From Enterobacter genomosp. O (lineage in GTDB: Bacteria > Pseudomonadota > Gammaproteobacteria > Enterobacterales > Enterobacteriaceae), in contig NZ_LECZ01000026.1 in NCBI RefSeq assembly GCF_001022965.1, positions 496,001 through 560,000 of the forward strand: 64,000 nt of DNA. Reading direction: 5' to 3'. The position numbers and the translations under genes are program-made. Positions 22,035 through 33,835 of the stretch are shown here, piece after piece (positions within the stretch are counted from its first letter, which is position 1; the number at the start of each line of letters is the position of its first letter). The notes beneath the pieces are model-generated. The model was not told the origin of the DNA and searched no databases. It saw only the letters and a list, made by a program, of their open reading frames with translations.

Positions 22035-23604
22035 ATGCCCGCACTAGCCCCGGCGCCTGCCACATCGACGTCGTCAGTCCGCTGTCCACCAGCCCAAGCT
22101 GGTCGGCGTACACCGCCTGCCACTTCCGCATCATGCCGTCGTACAGCTCGCGGTGCTGCGGGTTGGGCGTGAACTCGCGGCTCCACTTCACCAGCCGCTC
22201 GCCCGTCGAGGCCATATCCGCAAACAGCCCGGCCCCGGTTCCGGCCGCGATCGCGCAGCCCAGCGCCGTTGCCTCCTTCACTTCCGGCACGCGCACCGGC
22301 AGCCCGGTGACGTCGCTTAAAATCTGGCTCCACAGGGCCCCTTTTGACCCGCCGCCCGCGAAGACCAGGCTCTCAAACGTCACGCCGGAAAAGCGCGAGA
22401 TCTGCGCCAGGTTGCAGGCCGAGACGATCGCCGCATTCTCCTCCAGAGCGCGGAAAAGCGTCGCTTTGTTGCACTTCTCCGGGTCGATGGAGAGGTTAAT
22501 AAACGACGGTGCGGCGTGGTACCACTGCTTAAAATGCATCGCGTCGGAGAAGATCGGCATCACCCCGTGGGAGCCTGCCGGCACGCGGCTGGCCATCTCT
22601 TCCATAAGGGAATAAGTGTCCATGCCCATGCGCTCGGCAATCAGCTTTTCCTCGGCGCAGAATGCGTCGCGGAACCAGCGCATGGTCAGCCCGGTAAAGA
22701 AGCTGATCGACTCCGCCTGCGCCATGCCGGGGATAACGTGCGGGTTCACGCGGATGTTCATGTCGGGGTCGGTGCGCACCTGCGGCAGGTTCACCACCTG
22801 CTGCCAGAAGGTGCCGCCCAGCACCGCCGTCTGCCCGGCGCGGACCACGCCCAGCCCCAGACAGCCAAGCTGCACGTCGCCGCCGCCCATCACCACCGGC
22901 GTGCCCTCGCGCAGGCCGCTCTGCTGTGCGGCTTCATGGGTAACGGCGCCCAGCACGGTGCCGGTCTCTTTCACCGGGGAGAGGATATCGGCCCGCAGCC
23001 CGGCCATGTCGAGCAGCGCCGGACGCCAGTCGCGGGAGAAGAGATCGAGCATGCCGGTGGTGCCCGCGTTGGACGGGTCGACCGCCAGCTCGCCCGAGAG
23101 CTTCGCCGCCAGCCAGTCGCTGATCATGGTGATGGTGGCGGCCTTGCGGTAAATATCCGGGCGATGGTGTGCCAGCCACAGCAGGCGCGGCATGGCGCTC
23201 AGCGCCAGCGTCTGGCCGGAAACGTCATACACTTCGGATTCAAAACGGTCGTCGTGGATCTCTTTGAGTTCGGCCACCTCGCGGCTGGCGCGGGCGTCGA
23301 CGTTGGCGCAGGCCCAGATGGCCTCGCCGTTGCGGTCATACAGCACGATCCCTTCGCGCATGGAGCAGCAGGCGACGGACTGAATATCAGCCGCGCTCAG
23401 GTGCGCACGTTCCAGCGCCTGATGAATACACTGGCAGGCCAGCCGCCAGTTGGTCTCCAGGTCGAACTCCATCGACCCCGGCACGTTCTCCACGCTCAGG
23501 TGCTTCCACTCGGCCTGACCGACGGCAATCTGGTTGCCCTGTAAATCGAAAATCACGGCGCGAATGCTGCCTGTCCCTGCATCTAACGCTAAAAGGTAAC
23601 TCAT
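22009..23604 (-). CDS. lsrK: Autoinducer-2 kinase LsrK (FGGY family)
   Basis: 531 residues. FGGY carbohydrate-kinase signatures are present: phosphate-loop-type [19 protein letters not shown] at the N-terminus, MREGIVLYD, and the C-terminal [24 protein letters not shown] with the conserved Gly-rich loop. LsrK phosphorylates AI-2 (DPD) in the cytoplasm, giving phospho-AI-2, the inducer of LsrR. It is in an operon with lsrR (32-base gap), divergent from lsrACDBFG. The last residues (SPSPRPSP) and the stop codon are encoded by the intergenic palindromic repeat. Confidence 0.95.
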   Translation of the reverse strand: MSYLLALDAGTGSIRAVIFDLQGNQIAVGQAEWKHLSVENVPGSMEFDLETNWRLACQCIHQALERAHLSAADIQSVACCSMREGIVLYDRNGEAIWACANVDARASREVAELKEIHDDRFESEVYDVSGQTLALSAMPRLLWLAHHRPDIYRKAATITMISDWLAAKLSGELAVDPSNAGTTGMLDLFSRDWRPALLDMAGLRADILSPVKETGTVLGAVTHEAAQQSGLREGTPVVMGGGDVQLGCLGLGVVRAGQTAVLGGTFWQQVVNLPQVRTDPDMNIRVNPHVIPGMAQAESISFFTGLTMRWFRDAFCAEEKLIAERMGMDTYSLMEEMASRVPAGSHGVMPIFSDAMHFKQWYHAAPSFINLSIDPEKCNKATLFRALEENAAIVSACNLAQISRFSGVTFESLVFAGGGSKGALWSQILSDVTGLPVRVPEVKEATALGCAIAAGTGAGLFADMASTGERLVKWSREFTPNPQHRELYDGMMRKWQAVYADQLGLVDSGLTTSMWQAPGLVRASPSPRPSP

Positions 23605-23636
23605 GAGCTTGCCTCGTGTCAGGCGCAGGGCTGCTC

Positions 23637-24608
23637 TTATCCGGCCAGAGCCAGCACCGCGCGGGCTGTCGTCTCTTCCGTCACCAGGCCATTGATACGG
23701 CGACCTTTCAGTGCGGCATAAATCGCATCGGCTTTCTCTTCTCCTCCGGCCACGCCAACGATGGTGGGCAGCTGCGCCAGTTCATCGAGCGTGACGCCCA
23801 GCAGTTCTTTGTGGATCTCCAGCTCCTCGACGCATTCGCCTTCTGCATTAAGGAAGTAGCCGAGAATGTCGCCGACCGCCCCTTTGCGGGCGTACATCAG
23901 CTGTTCACCTTCGCTGATATAGCCGGAGCGCAGTATCGTTGCGTCACGGCGCTGGTTCACCGAACCAATGCCGACCACAGCCACGTCGGCAGCGGTGGCG
24001 GCGAGGATCACGTCCCGCACGCTGGTTTCGCGTTTTAAGATCCCGGCCACCTCGGCGGATGACACGCGAAGCGGGGCGGGGATCATGCTCACGCTGCAGG
24101 CCGCATCCAGCTGGCCGATACCGGTCATGTAAGGCCCCACGCCGCCGGAGAGCGTTACCAGGCGGATCTGCTGCGAGCTGATAAAGCCGCTCAGGTGCTG
24201 CAGGCTGCTCATGGTGGTTTCACCAAACCCCACCGCCAACAGCTGGCCGGGCTCCAGCACGCCCATCAGCGACTGCGCGGCGCCTATGCCTAACCGCACG
24301 TTCATCGGCGGGGTATTCAGCGCCGGCATCACGCGCACCAGCTTCAGGCCAAAGCGCTGCTGGAGCTCGGTTTCCAGCGCCAGACAGCCCTCGTAGCGGG
24401 AGTTGATCTGCACCCGGATCACTCCGGACTGACGGCCCTTTTCCAGCAGGCGTGAAATCTTCAGGCGCGGCAGCCCGAGCCGCTCGCCGATTTCGTTCTG
24501 GGTTAATCCGTCGTGGTAGTAGCACCAGGCCACGCGGGCCACCAGCTCCTCTTCCGCCAGCGCCAGCCCGGCAAACCGTCCTTCTTCCGCAGTGCGTTTA
24601 TCGCTCAT
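23637..24608 (-). CDS. lsrR: lsr operon repressor LsrR (DeoR/SorC family)
   Basis: 323 residues from the ATG at 24606-24608; a longer frame to 24764 would run through the promoter region. An N-terminal helix-turn-helix ([36 protein letters not shown], about 25-60) is followed by the SorC sugar-binding domain ([39 protein letters not shown]). LsrR represses both divergent lsr transcripts and is released by phospho-AI-2. It is co-transcribed with lsrK. Confidence 0.94.
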   Translation of the reverse strand: MSDKRTAEEGRFAGLALAEEELVARVAWCYYHDGLTQNEIGERLGLPRLKISRLLEKGRQSGVIRVQINSRYEGCLALETELQQRFGLKLVRVMPALNTPPMNVRLGIGAAQSLMGVLEPGQLLAVGFGETTMSSLQHLSGFISSQQIRLVTLSGGVGPYMTGIGQLDAACSVSMIPAPLRVSSAEVAGILKRETSVRDVILAATAADVAVVGIGSVNQRRDATILRSGYISEGEQLMYARKGAVGDILGYFLNAEGECVEELEIHKELLGVTLDELAQLPTIVGVAGGEEKADAIYAALKGRRINGLVTEETTARAVLALAG

Positions 24609-24820
24609 AATTGAACTCTTATAAAAATTTAGATCATATGTTCGTGATGGCGCGGAGGGAAAGTGTGAGCCACGCGACAAAACGGATCTTTTAGATTGTT
24701 TGAAGCCTGTCTGGATCTTAATCGATAAAACTGTGATCCCTGCACGGTTGTAAATATAGTTCACCGTCTACGCTTTTGAACATTATTAAATCTAAAAATC
24801 ATTTGTTCAATAGCGGAGCG
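24609..24820. promoter_or_regulatory. Divergent lsrR/lsrA control region with putative LsrR operators and a CRP-like site
   Basis: Two similar sequences flank the region: AGATCATATGTTCGTG at 24631-24646 near lsrR and AAATCATTTGTTCAAT at 24796-24811 near lsrA. They share A-ATCAT-TGTTC and are candidate LsrR operators. TGTGA-GCCACG-CGACA at 24664-24679 is a weak CRP-like site. In E. coli both regulators act in this gap. Confidence 0.6.
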
Positions 24821-26311
24821 ATGATGACCTCACTTCTTGAAGCGCGCGATATCAGCAAGCAGTTCTCCGGCGTGCCGGTTCTAAAAGGCATTGATTTCAC
24901 GCTGCTTGCGGGCCAGGTGCACGCGCTGATGGGCGGTAACGGTGCGGGAAAATCGACGCTAATGAAGATTATCGCCGGGGTGGAAACGCCGGGCAGCGGT
25001 GAACTTTCCGTCGAGGGACAGTCATATGCGCGGCTCACGCCTGCGCAGGCGCACAGGTTAGGCATTTACCTGGTGCCGCAGGAGCCGCTGCTGTTCCCCA
25101 ACCTGACGGTCAGGGAAAACATTCTTTTCCGCCTGCCGCGCGAACGCGATCTGGAAAAGCGGCTGGCGGAGAAACTCCAGCAGCTGCAGTGCCCGCTTAA
25201 CCTCGACGCCGCGGCCAGCACCCTGGAAGTGGCGGATCAGCAGATGGTGGAGATCCTGCGCGGATTAATGCGCAACGCCAGGATCCTGATCCTCGACGAA
25301 CCCACGGCGTCGCTCACGCCGGGCGAAACCGAGCGGCTGTTCCGGCAGATCCGCGCGCTGCAGGATCTCGGCGTTGGGATTGTCTTTATCTCCCACAAGC
25401 TGCCGGAAATTCGCATGCTTTCGAGCCACGTCTCGGTGATGCGCGACGGCGCGGTGGTGCTGAGCGGCGAAACCGCGCAGTTTGACGATAGCGCCCTGAT
25501 CGCCGCCATGACGCCGGTCAGTCGCGATAAAACCCTCAGCGATACGCAAAAGCTGTGGCTGGCGCTGCCGGGCAACCGCCGCACCCAGCCGCAGGATTTC
25601 CCGGTACTGCGCGTGGACGATCTCACCGGGGAGGGGTTTATCGATCTAAGCCTTGAGATCTACGCCGGGGAGATCGTCGGCCTGGCCGGGCTGGTGGGAT
25701 CCGGGCGCACCGAGTTTGCCGAAACCCTTTACGGCCTGCGTCCGGCGCGCGGCGGGCGGATCTGGCTGGAAAACCAGGAGATCACCGCAGATCCGGTCAG
25801 TTCACGCCTGGACAAAGGGCTGGTCTACCTGCCGGAAGACAGACAGGTGTCCGGCCTGTTCCTCGACGCGCCGATCCGCTGGAACACCGTGGCGCTAAAC
25901 GAGCCGTCTCTCTGGCAGCAGCGCAAGAGAGAGTCTGCGGTGGTGGAACGCTATCACCGGGCGCTCGGGATCAAGCTCAACCATGCGGATCAACCCGTGC
26001 GCACGCTCTCGGGTGGTAACCAGCAGAAGGTGCTGCTGGCGCGCTGTCTGGAAGCCAATCCGCTGCTGCTGATCGTCGATGAACCCACGCGCGGCGTGGA
26101 CGTGGCGGCGCGCGCCGATATCTATCAGCTGCTCAAAAGCGTGGCGGCGCAGAACGTGGCGGTGCTGATGATCTCAAGCGATCTCGATGAGTTTCCGGGC
26201 CTCGCGGACCGCGTGCTGGTGATGCATCAGGGCGTACTCAGCGGTGAACTGCCGCGCCGCGCCGTCAGCCTCGACCGGATGATGGCGCTGGCGTTCGGAG
26301 GACAATCATGA
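24821..26311 (+). CDS. lsrA: AI-2 ABC transporter ATP-binding protein LsrA
   Basis: 496 residues from the ATG at 24821, which follows GCGGAGCG; an upstream in-frame TTG at 24776 would overlap the putative operator. It is a tandem ATPase of the sugar-importer type. The first domain has Walker [10 protein letters not shown] and Walker [12 protein letters not shown]; the second has the degenerate Walker [10 protein letters not shown], signature LSGGNQQKV and Walker [13 protein letters not shown]. It powers import of AI-2 through LsrC and LsrD. lsrC starts 4 bases before its end. Confidence 0.95.
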   Translation: MMTSLLEARDISKQFSGVPVLKGIDFTLLAGQVHALMGGNGAGKSTLMKIIAGVETPGSGELSVEGQSYARLTPAQAHRLGIYLVPQEPLLFPNLTVRENILFRLPRERDLEKRLAEKLQQLQCPLNLDAAASTLEVADQQMVEILRGLMRNARILILDEPTASLTPGETERLFRQIRALQDLGVGIVFISHKLPEIRMLSSHVSVMRDGAVVLSGETAQFDDSALIAAMTPVSRDKTLSDTQKLWLALPGNRRTQPQDFPVLRVDDLTGEGFIDLSLEIYAGEIVGLAGLVGSGRTEFAETLYGLRPARGGRIWLENQEITADPVSSRLDKGLVYLPEDRQVSGLFLDAPIRWNTVALNEPSLWQQRKRESAVVERYHRALGIKLNHADQPVRTLSGGNQQKVLLARCLEANPLLLIVDEPTRGVDVAARADIYQLLKSVAAQNVAVLMISSDLDEFPGLADRVLVMHQGVLSGELPRRAVSLDRMMALAFGGQS

Positions 26312-27339
26312 AGATCTTACTCAAAAACCGCGAGCTGAGCGCCTTTCTCGCCATTCTGGCGCTGTTCGCCGTGCTGGTGGCGCTGAATCCGTCCTATCTG
26401 AGCCTGCAGACGTTGGGGATGATCTTCGCCAGCTCGCAGATCCTGATCCTGCTGGCGCTCGGCGCCGCGCTGGTAATGCTGACCCGCAATATTGACGTGT
26501 CCGTGGGCTCTACCGTCGGGCTGTCGGCGATCGCCGTCGGCGTGGCGCTGAACAGCGGCTACAGCCTGCCCGTTTCCATTCTCTTCGCGCTGTCTATTGG
26601 CGCAATGGCGGGGGCGTTCAACGGTTTTCTGGTGGTGGGGCTGCGCATTCCGGCGATTGTCGCCACCCTCGGCACGCTGGGCCTGTACCGCGGGGCGATG
26701 CTGCTCTGGACGGGCGGGAAGTGGATTGAAGGGCTGCCGCCGGGGCTAAAATCCCTCTCAGAACCGGTTGCCATCGGCATTTCGCCGCTCGGTATGGTGG
26801 TGCTGTTTTTAGCGGCCGTGGGCGCGTGGACGCTGTCGCGCACCGCGTTTGGCCGTGATTTCTATGCCGTAGGCGATAACCTCGCCGCCGCGCGCCAGCT
26901 GGGCGTAGCCGTGAACCGCACCCGCATGCTCGCCTTTACCCTCAACGGCATGCTGGCGGCCTGCGCCGGGATCGTTTTTGCCTCACAGATTGGCTTCGTG
27001 CCGAACCAGACCGGCAGCGGGCTGGAGATGAAGGCCATCGCCGCCTGCGTGCTCGGCGGCATTTCACTGCTGGGCGGTACGGGCACGCTGATCGGTGCTC
27101 TGCTGGGGGCATTCTTCCTCACCCAAATCGATACCGTGCTGGTGCTGTTCCGGCTCCCGGCCTGGTGGAACGACTTTATCGCCGGGCTGGTGCTGCTGGG
27201 CGTGCTGGTGCTTGACGGACGCCTGCGTCAGGCGCTGGCGCGTCATCAGCGGGCGCTGAAGTACGGCCGCTTCCAGCTGGGCAACAGAGGGGGAAAGCAC
27301 GTCACCCCCTTTCCCAAACGTAAAAAAGAGGTGGCGTAA
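26308..27339 (+). CDS. lsrC: AI-2 ABC transporter permease LsrC
   Basis: 343 residues with 8-10 hydrophobic helices. It is a branched-chain/ribose-type permease with the signature [21 protein letters not shown] and the EAA-like [29 protein letters not shown]. It overlaps lsrA by 4 bases, and lsrD begins directly after its stop codon. It forms the membrane channel together with LsrD. Confidence 0.94.
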   Translation: MKILLKNRELSAFLAILALFAVLVALNPSYLSLQTLGMIFASSQILILLALGAALVMLTRNIDVSVGSTVGLSAIAVGVALNSGYSLPVSILFALSIGAMAGAFNGFLVVGLRIPAIVATLGTLGLYRGAMLLWTGGKWIEGLPPGLKSLSEPVAIGISPLGMVVLFLAAVGAWTLSRTAFGRDFYAVGDNLAAARQLGVAVNRTRMLAFTLNGMLAACAGIVFASQIGFVPNQTGSGLEMKAIAACVLGGISLLGGTGTLIGALLGAFFLTQIDTVLVLFRLPAWWNDFIAGLVLLGVLVLDGRLRQALARHQRALKYGRFQLGNRGGKHVTPFPKRKKEVA

Positions 27340-28317
27340 ATGAGGCTTAACTGGGAAAGCGCGCTGCTGATTTTGCTGGTGCTGGAGATCCTGCTCTTTG
27401 GCGCCATCAACCCGCGCATGCTCGACGTCAACATGCTGCTGTTCAGCACCAGCGATTTTATCTGCATCGGCATTGTAGCGCTGCCGCTCACGCTGGTGAT
27501 TATCAGCGGCGGGATCGATATTTCGCTGGGGTCGACCATCGGCCTGTGCGCTATCGCGCTGGGAGTGATGATGCAGGCGGGGTGGCCGATGGCGGTTGCC
27601 ATCCCTCTGACGCTGCTGCTGGGACTGCTGTGCGGATTATTTAATGCCGCGCTTATTCACTACACCGGCATTAGCCCTCTGGTGATTACCCTCGGCACGC
27701 TCTACCTCTACGGCGGCGGCGCGCTGCTGCTCTCCGGCATGGCGGGGGCGACGGGCTACGAGGGCATCGGCGGCTTCCCGGACAGCTTCACGGCGTTCGC
27801 TAACCTCACGGTGCTGGGCATGCCGATCCCGCTGGTGCTGTTCGCGGTCATTACCCTCTTCTTCTGGCTGATTACCCATCGCGGGCGCTTTGGCCGTCAT
27901 CTGTTTTTGATTGGGCAGAATCCTCGCGCGGCGCGCTATGCGGCGCTGTCGGTGAACGGTATGCCCTACGCGCTGTACGGGCTGGTGGGCGTGGCCTCGG
28001 CCATAGCCGCGCTGGTGATGGTCTCCTATTTCGGCTCCGCGCGTTCGGATCTGGGGCGCGATTTACTGATGCCAGCGCTCACTGCCGCCGTGCTCGGCGG
28101 GGCCAATATCTACGGCGGGTCAGGTTCGGTTGTTGGTACGGCGCTGGCGGCGCTGCTGGTGGGCTACCTGCAGCAGGGTTTACAGATGGTCGGCATCGCT
28201 AACCAGGTGTCGAGCGCGCTGTCAGGGGCGCTGCTGGTTGTGGTGGTGATGGGGCGTTCGCTGAGTCTGCACCGTGAGTGGGTGCGATCTCTCTTTAGAA
28301 AACTATCCGGAGCGTAA
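27340..28317 (+). CDS. lsrD: AI-2 ABC transporter permease LsrD
   Basis: 325 residues, homologous in plan to Lsr[22 protein letters not shown] near residue 58 and the EAA-like [30 protein letters not shown] near residue 255. It starts on the base after the lsrC stop, and lsrB follows with a 1-base gap, so the whole lsr operon is tightly packed. Confidence 0.94.
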   Translation: MRLNWESALLILLVLEILLFGAINPRMLDVNMLLFSTSDFICIGIVALPLTLVIISGGIDISLGSTIGLCAIALGVMMQAGWPMAVAIPLTLLLGLLCGLFNAALIHYTGISPLVITLGTLYLYGGGALLLSGMAGATGYEGIGGFPDSFTAFANLTVLGMPIPLVLFAVITLFFWLITHRGRFGRHLFLIGQNPRAARYAALSVNGMPYALYGLVGVASAIAALVMVSYFGSARSDLGRDLLMPALTAAVLGGANIYGGSGSVVGTALAALLVGYLQQGLQMVGIANQVSSALSGALLVVVVMGRSLSLHREWVRSLFRKLSGA

Positions 28318-28318
28318 G

Positions 28319-29320
28319 ATGAAAACAAAACTGTTCGTCCTGGCAATGGCCCTCAGCTTCGCCTCGGCGCAGGCGGCGGACCGCATTGCTTTTATCCCGA
28401 AGCTGGTCGGGGTCGGCTTTTTCACCAGCGGCGGCAACGGCGCGAAAGAGGCGGGGAAAGATCTTGGCGTGGACGTCACCTACGACGGCCCAACCGAGCC
28501 GAGCGTCTCCGGCCAGGTGCAGCTCATCAATAACTTCGTCAACCAGGGCTATAACGCCATCATCGTCTCCGCCGTGTCGCCGGACGGCCTCTGCCCGGCG
28601 CTGAAGCGCGCGATGCAGCGCGGCGTCAAAGTGCTGACCTGGGATTCCGACACCAAGCCGGAGTGCCGCAGCATCTACATCAACCAGGGGACACCGGAAC
28701 AGCTGGGTGGCCTGCTGGTGGAGATGGCGGGCAAGCAGGTCACCAAACCGAATGCCAAAGTGGCGTTCTTCTACTCCAGCCCCACCGTCACCGACCAGAA
28801 CCAGTGGGTGAAAGAGGCGAAGGCCAAAATCGAGAAAGACCATCCGCAGTGGCAGGTCGTCACCACGCAGTTTGGCTATAACGACGCCACCAAATCCCTG
28901 CAAACCGCCGAGGGGATCTTAAAAGCGTATCCGGATCTGGATGCCATCATCGCCCCGGACGCCAACGCGCTTCCAGCCGCCGCACAGGCGGCAGAAAACC
29001 TGAAGCGGGAAGGGGTAGCGATTGTCGGCTTCAGCACGCCGAACGTGATGCGCCCGTACGTGGAGCGCGGCACGGTAAAAGCCTTCGGCCTGTGGGATGT
29101 CGTACAGCAGGGCAAAATTGCGGTCAATGTCGCCGATCGTTTGCTGAAAAAAGGCGATCTTAACGTCGGTGACAGCGTGGACGTAAAAGACATCGGGGCG
29201 CTGAAGGTCGAGCCGAACAGCGTGCAGGGCTACCAGTATGAGGCGAAGGGCAACGGCATCGTGCTGCTGCCGGAGCGCGTGGTGTTCACCAAAGAGAACA
29301 TCAACAAATACGATTTCTGA
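28319..29320 (+). CDS. lsrB: AI-2-binding periplasmic protein LsrB
   Basis: 333 residues from the ATG at 28319 (preceded by CCGGAGCGTAAG). The signal peptide is 1-19 (SFASAQA), then a type I periplasmic-binding-protein fold starts at [22 protein letters not shown]. The known AI-2-contact segments of enteric LsrB are recognisable: [11 protein letters not shown] in the hinge region ([12 protein letters not shown]) and the PDAN and STPN loops. It delivers AI-2 to LsrACD and in some species also to the chemoreceptor Tsr. The upstream in-frame ATG at 28274 lies inside lsrD. Confidence 0.95.
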   Translation: MKTKLFVLAMALSFASAQAADRIAFIPKLVGVGFFTSGGNGAKEAGKDLGVDVTYDGPTEPSVSGQVQLINNFVNQGYNAIIVSAVSPDGLCPALKRAMQRGVKVLTWDSDTKPECRSIYINQGTPEQLGGLLVEMAGKQVTKPNAKVAFFYSSPTVTDQNQWVKEAKAKIEKDHPQWQVVTTQFGYNDATKSLQTAEGILKAYPDLDAIIAPDANALPAAAQAAENLKREGVAIVGFSTPNVMRPYVERGTVKAFGLWDVVQQGKIAVNVADRLLKKGDLNVGDSVDVKDIGALKVEPNSVQGYQYEAKGNGIVLLPERVVFTKENINKYDF

Positions 29321-29331
29321 CGGGGGAGCAA

Positions 29332-30219
29332 ATGGCTGATTTAGACGACATCAAAGACGGCAAGGATTTTGGCATCGGTACGCCGCAGCAGAATGTGCCG
29401 TTCACTTTGAAGGGCTGCGGCTCGCTGGATTGGGGCATGCAGTCCAGGCTGGCGCGCATCTTCAACCCGCAAAGCAACCGCACGGTGATGCTGGCCTTTG
29501 ACCACGGCTACTTCCAGGGGCCAACCACCGGGCTTGAGCGTATCGATCTCTCCATCGCGCCGCTGTTCGGCGAAACCGACGTGCTGATGTGTACGCGCGG
29601 TATTTTGCGCAGTCAGGTGCCAGCCGCCACCAATAAGCCGGTGGTGCTGCGCGCCTCCGGCGGTAACTCGATTCTGGGTGAACTCTCCAACGAGTGCGTG
29701 GCGGTGGCGATGGAGGACGCGCTGCGCCTGAACGTCTGCGCGGTCGCGGCGCAGGTCTATATCGGCAGCGAGTTTGAGCATCAGTCGATCAACAACATCA
29801 TCAAGCTGGTGGACGCGGGCGCGCGCTACGGCATGCCGACGCTGGCGGTGACGGGCGTGGGGAAAGAGATGGCGCGCGACGCGCGCTATTTCTCGCTCGC
29901 CAGCCGCATCGCCGCCGAAATGGGGGCGCAATTCGTCAAAACCTACTACGTGGACGAGGGCTTTGAAAAAGTGACCGCCAGCTGCCCGGTGCCGATCGTC
30001 ATCGCCGGCGGCAAAAAGCTGCCGGAGCACGAGGCCCTGGAGATGTGCTGGCGCGCAATCGACCAGGGCGCCTCCGGCGTGGACATGGGGCGCAATATCT
30101 TCCAGTCCAGCGCGCCGCTCGCCATGCTGAAGGCGGTGAAAAAAGTGGTACACGAGAACATGAGCGCCCGGGAGGCGTTCCAGTTCTGGCAGGAAGAGAA
30201 ACAGGGAGAAGCACAATGA
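29332..30219 (+). CDS. lsrF: 3-hydroxy-5-phosphonooxypentane-2,4-dione thiolase LsrF
   Basis: 295 residues, a class I aldolase-fold (DeoC/FbaB family) enzyme. Characteristic segments are [21 protein letters not shown], the [15 protein letters not shown] region with the Schiff-base-type Lys, and [16 protein letters not shown]. It acts in phospho-AI-2 breakdown, transferring an acetyl group to CoA. It starts 11 bases after lsrB and overlaps lsrG by 4 bases. Confidence 0.95.
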   Translation: MADLDDIKDGKDFGIGTPQQNVPFTLKGCGSLDWGMQSRLARIFNPQSNRTVMLAFDHGYFQGPTTGLERIDLSIAPLFGETDVLMCTRGILRSQVPAATNKPVVLRASGGNSILGELSNECVAVAMEDALRLNVCAVAAQVYIGSEFEHQSINNIIKLVDAGARYGMPTLAVTGVGKEMARDARYFSLASRIAAEMGAQFVKTYYVDEGFEKVTASCPVPIVIAGGKKLPEHEALEMCWRAIDQGASGVDMGRNIFQSSAPLAMLKAVKKVVHENMSAREAFQFWQEEKQGEAQ

Positions 30220-30509
30220 ACGTGACGCTGGTTGAAATCAACATTAAGCCCGAGCGGGTGGACGAGTTTCTGGAGGTGTTTCGCGCCAACCACGAGGGGG
30301 CGATTCAGGAGCCGGGAAACCTGCGCTTTGACGTATTGCAGGACCCGCGCGTGAAAACCCGGTTCTTTATCTACGAGGCCTATAAAGACGAAGAGGCGGT
30401 GCTGGCGCACAAGAAAACCCCGCACTATCTGGCGTGCGTGGATAAGCTTGAAGAATTAATGTCGGAGCCGCGCAAAAAGCGCAGCTTTGTGGGGTTGTTG
30501 CCGGAGTAA
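30216..30509 (+). CDS. lsrG: (4S)-4-hydroxy-5-phosphonooxypentane-2,3-dione isomerase LsrG
   Basis: 97 residues, an antibiotic-biosynthesis-monooxygenase (ABM) fold protein: [43 protein letters not shown], with [19 protein letters not shown]. It isomerises phospho-AI-2 to the LsrF substrate, ending the signal. It is the last gene of lsrACDBFG and overlaps lsrF by ATGA. A REP pair follows. E. coli has tam downstream of lsrG; it is not present here. Confidence 0.94.
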   Translation: MNVTLVEINIKPERVDEFLEVFRANHEGAIQEPGNLRFDVLQDPRVKTRFFIYEAYKDEEAVLAHKKTPHYLACVDKLEELMSEPRKKRSFVGLLPE

Positions 30510-30513
30510 CGGC

Positions 30514-30597
30514 CATGCCCGGTGGCGCTGCGCTTACCGGGCCTACGGGATGTGGAATAGTGCAGTAGGCCGGGTAAGCGTTAGCGCCACCCGGCGT
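30514..30597. repeat. REP pair (BIME) after lsrG
   Basis: Two REP units in opposite orientation: CCCGGTGGCGCTGCGCTTACCGGGCCTAC and GTAGGCCGGGTAAGCGTTAGCGCCACCCGGC, separated by about 20 bases. It lies between the convergent genes lsrG and the B3/B4 gene. Confidence 0.88.
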
Positions 30598-30600
30598 TGT

Positions 30601-31290
30601 TCAGGACAGCTCCAACAGCTGAACCTGAGCAGTGGCTCCCGGCATCAGCCGCTGCAGGTTATCCACCAACTCCGCACCCGCTTCTTCCAGCGCCGCAAGC
30701 GGCATCGACGGCAGGCTTTCAAGAATAAACCACATGTTTTGCGCCTGGCTGTCCAGACGCGTCCGTATCCCCTGGCGCCAGTTCCAGCGGCGGCAGGTGA
30801 CGCCGAGATCGTCGCGCCAGATAACCTCGCCCGGTTCCGGATGTTCCACCACCGGCTGTCCCTCTTTGAAGGTATCAAACGGCTCGCTGCCGTCGGCCAG
30901 CGTCAGACGCGGCGCGCCTGAATAAGCCGCGAGATTTTCTCCGCCAACCGGAATGGCGTAGCGAATGCTCGCCGCGTTATAAATATCCACTACCGGGTCC
31001 AGCGGCGGCAGCGATCCGTCTTTCAGCACCCGCTTACGCAGGGCCGATGCCGAGCAGGGCGTGCGTTTCGGTTTCGCCCCGAAGGCTTTAAACACCTCAT
31101 CCCAGCCTGAAAGGTGTGCATCAGCCCAGGGAACATCATCATTAAGCATCTGCTGGCAGGCCTGCGCCAGCGCGGCAGCCGCCACCTCCGGGTGGGTAAT
31201 CGGCGCAGCTTCAACCAGAATGCTCAGCGCCCGAAAGCCAGGAGCAATCCCGGCAAGACGCGAGTCTATTGACGGCGTAACGAGAGACAT
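30601..31290 (-). CDS. B3/B4 domain protein (phenylalanyl-tRNA synthetase beta-like editing domain)
   Basis: 229 residues, almost entirely a stand-alone B3/B4 (tRNA-editing) domain: VPWADAHLSGWDEVFKAFGAKPKRTPCSASAL, PPLDPVVDIYNAASIRYAIPVGGENL (a conserved hallmark) and the final GEVIWRDDLGVTCRRWNWRQGIRTRL. Such proteins resemble the editing module of PheRS beta, but their substrates are generally undetermined. It is divergent from an XRE-cupin regulator with a 42-base gap holding palindromes, so the regulator probably controls it. Confidence 0.85.
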   Translation of the reverse strand: MSLVTPSIDSRLAGIAPGFRALSILVEAAPITHPEVAAAALAQACQQMLNDDVPWADAHLSGWDEVFKAFGAKPKRTPCSASALRKRVLKDGSLPPLDPVVDIYNAASIRYAIPVGGENLAAYSGAPRLTLADGSEPFDTFKEGQPVVEHPEPGEVIWRDDLGVTCRRWNWRQGIRTRLDSQAQNMWFILESLPSMPLAALEEAGAELVDNLQRLMPGATAQVQLLELS

Positions 31291-31302
31291 AAATAATCCT
31301 GT

Positions 31303-31350
31303 ATTGACTGTTTTATACCATGGTAGTGACCAATGACTGATAAAGTCAAT
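31303..31350. promoter_or_regulatory. Putative operator between the B3/B4 gene and the XRE-cupin gene
   Basis: A perfect palindrome TACCATGGTA (31316-31325) lies inside wider inverted arms ATTGACT (31303-31309) and AGTCAAT (31344-31350). The right arm overlaps the first codons of the XRE gene if the ATG at 31333 is used. A start at ATG 31354 would place all of it upstream. Confidence 0.45.
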
Positions 31351-31935
31351 ATAATGACTACGCAGGGCGCCGACGTTGCCCAGGTAAGCCTGGCCGTGGC
31401 GAACCGCATCCGCAACTGGCGGAAAGAGAAAAAACTGTCGCTGGATGAGCTGTCCCGCCGCGCCAGCGTCAGCAAAGGCATGCTGGTGGAGATCGAAAAG
31501 GGCGCAGCCAACCCCAGTATCGCCATTTTGTGTAAGCTGGCCGCCGCGCTCGGTATCTCAGTGGCGGATATCGTTAACGTCTCCAGCGAGCCGCAGGTGC
31601 ACGTTATCGAAGAAGCCGCGATTCCGGTGCTGTGGCAGGGCGCACGGGGCGGTTACGCCAGGCTTCTGGCGGGCACCGCGGGTCCGGATATGATTGAGCT
31701 ATGGCAGTGGGAGATGCGGCCGGGAGAGCGCTTTGCCTCTTCGGGGCATCCGGCGGGAACCTTTGAGCTGCTGCACGTGAACGAAGGTATGTTAACCCTG
31801 ACGGTGGACGAGACGGTAACGCAGGTGGCTGCCGGGGCGTCGGCGGTGGCGAAAACGGAAGCCGCGCACGGCTATGCCAATGAAGGCGATACTGTACTTC
31901 GCTTCACCATGACGGTGGCGGAGTTCCACCGATAA
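31333..31935 (+). CDS. XRE-family transcriptional regulator with C-terminal cupin domain
   Basis: 200 residues from ATG 31333, or 193 from ATG 31354. The N-terminal helix-turn-helix is clear (ANRIRNWRKEKKLSLDELSRRASVSKGMLVEIEKGAANPSIAILCKLAAALG, about 16-70). The C-terminal cupin (about 120-190, MRPGERFASSGHPAGTFELLHVNEGMLTLTV) is of the type that senses a small metabolite. Divergent placement against the B3/B4 gene, a common enterobacterial pair, suggests it regulates that gene and itself. The later ATG would free the palindromic operator. Confidence 0.85.
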   Translation: MTDKVNIMTTQGADVAQVSLAVANRIRNWRKEKKLSLDELSRRASVSKGMLVEIEKGAANPSIAILCKLAAALGISVADIVNVSSEPQVHVIEEAAIPVLWQGARGGYARLLAGTAGPDMIELWQWEMRPGERFASSGHPAGTFELLHVNEGMLTLTVDETVTQVAAGASAVAKTEAAHGYANEGDTVLRFTMTVAEFHR

Positions 31936-31940
31936 AAAGC

Positions 31941-32018
31941 AGCCCGGTGGCGCTACGCTTACCGGGCCTGCATATGCAGTATTTGGTTGGTCGGGTAAGC
32001 GTAGCGCCACCCGGCGTT
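31941..32018. repeat. REP pair (BIME) between the XRE gene and patA
   Basis: CAGCCCGGTGGCGCTACGCTTACCGGGCCTGC and GGTCGGGTAAGCGTAGCGCCACCCGGC are opposed REP units, similar to the pair at 30514-30597. They separate two convergent genes. Confidence 0.88.
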
Positions 32019-32020
32019 GA

Positions 32021-33462
<1,442 letters not shown>

Positions 33463-33757
33463 CTTCAGATGCCTTAACGAAAATCGGGATAAACGCCAGG
33501 TTAAAATAATGTTGCGCAATATTTAATCATGCCGATACAACCGAAACGGGATTTAGCGGGACACGGCAGAGCGCATCAAGAAGGGATGAAAGGGGCGGCT
33601 GCACTAAAGCAGTGCGCGTGCTGCGACTTTAGCGAGCATTAACTAATCCTACTTTGTGGGTAATTTCTTACCGAAAGTATTTGAAATCAATGAATTATAA
33701 AATCGTACAAAAAGTATGGTTTAAGTCAAATCTGCGATCTTCATCATGTTTAACAAC

Positions 33758-33784
33758 TAAAGATAAATTGTTTACCGCCGAAAT
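33758..33784 (+). promoter_or_regulatory. Sigma-28 (FliA)-type promoter of aer
   Basis: TAAA, 15 bases, GCCGAAAT matches the flagellar class 3 consensus TAAA-N15-GCCGATAA except in the last bases. It lies about 50 bases before the aer ATG. The rest of the 33401-33835 gap holds the patA promoter and no gene. Confidence 0.75.
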
Positions 33785-33835
33785 AACAATGACCCACAAA
33801 ATTAACATTCAAATAACCTGCAAGGGATGCCCACG

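Noticed and set aside
24776..24820. A TTG start at 24776 for lsrA
   Set aside because: It has no ribosome-binding site and would cover the putative LsrR operator. The ATG at 24821 follows GCGGAGCG.
29341..30216. A 291-codon frame antisense to lsrF, and a 399-codon frame (20407-21606) antisense to fadH
   Set aside because: Both are shadows of well-identified enzymes in GC-rich DNA, with His/Arg-rich composition and no domain.
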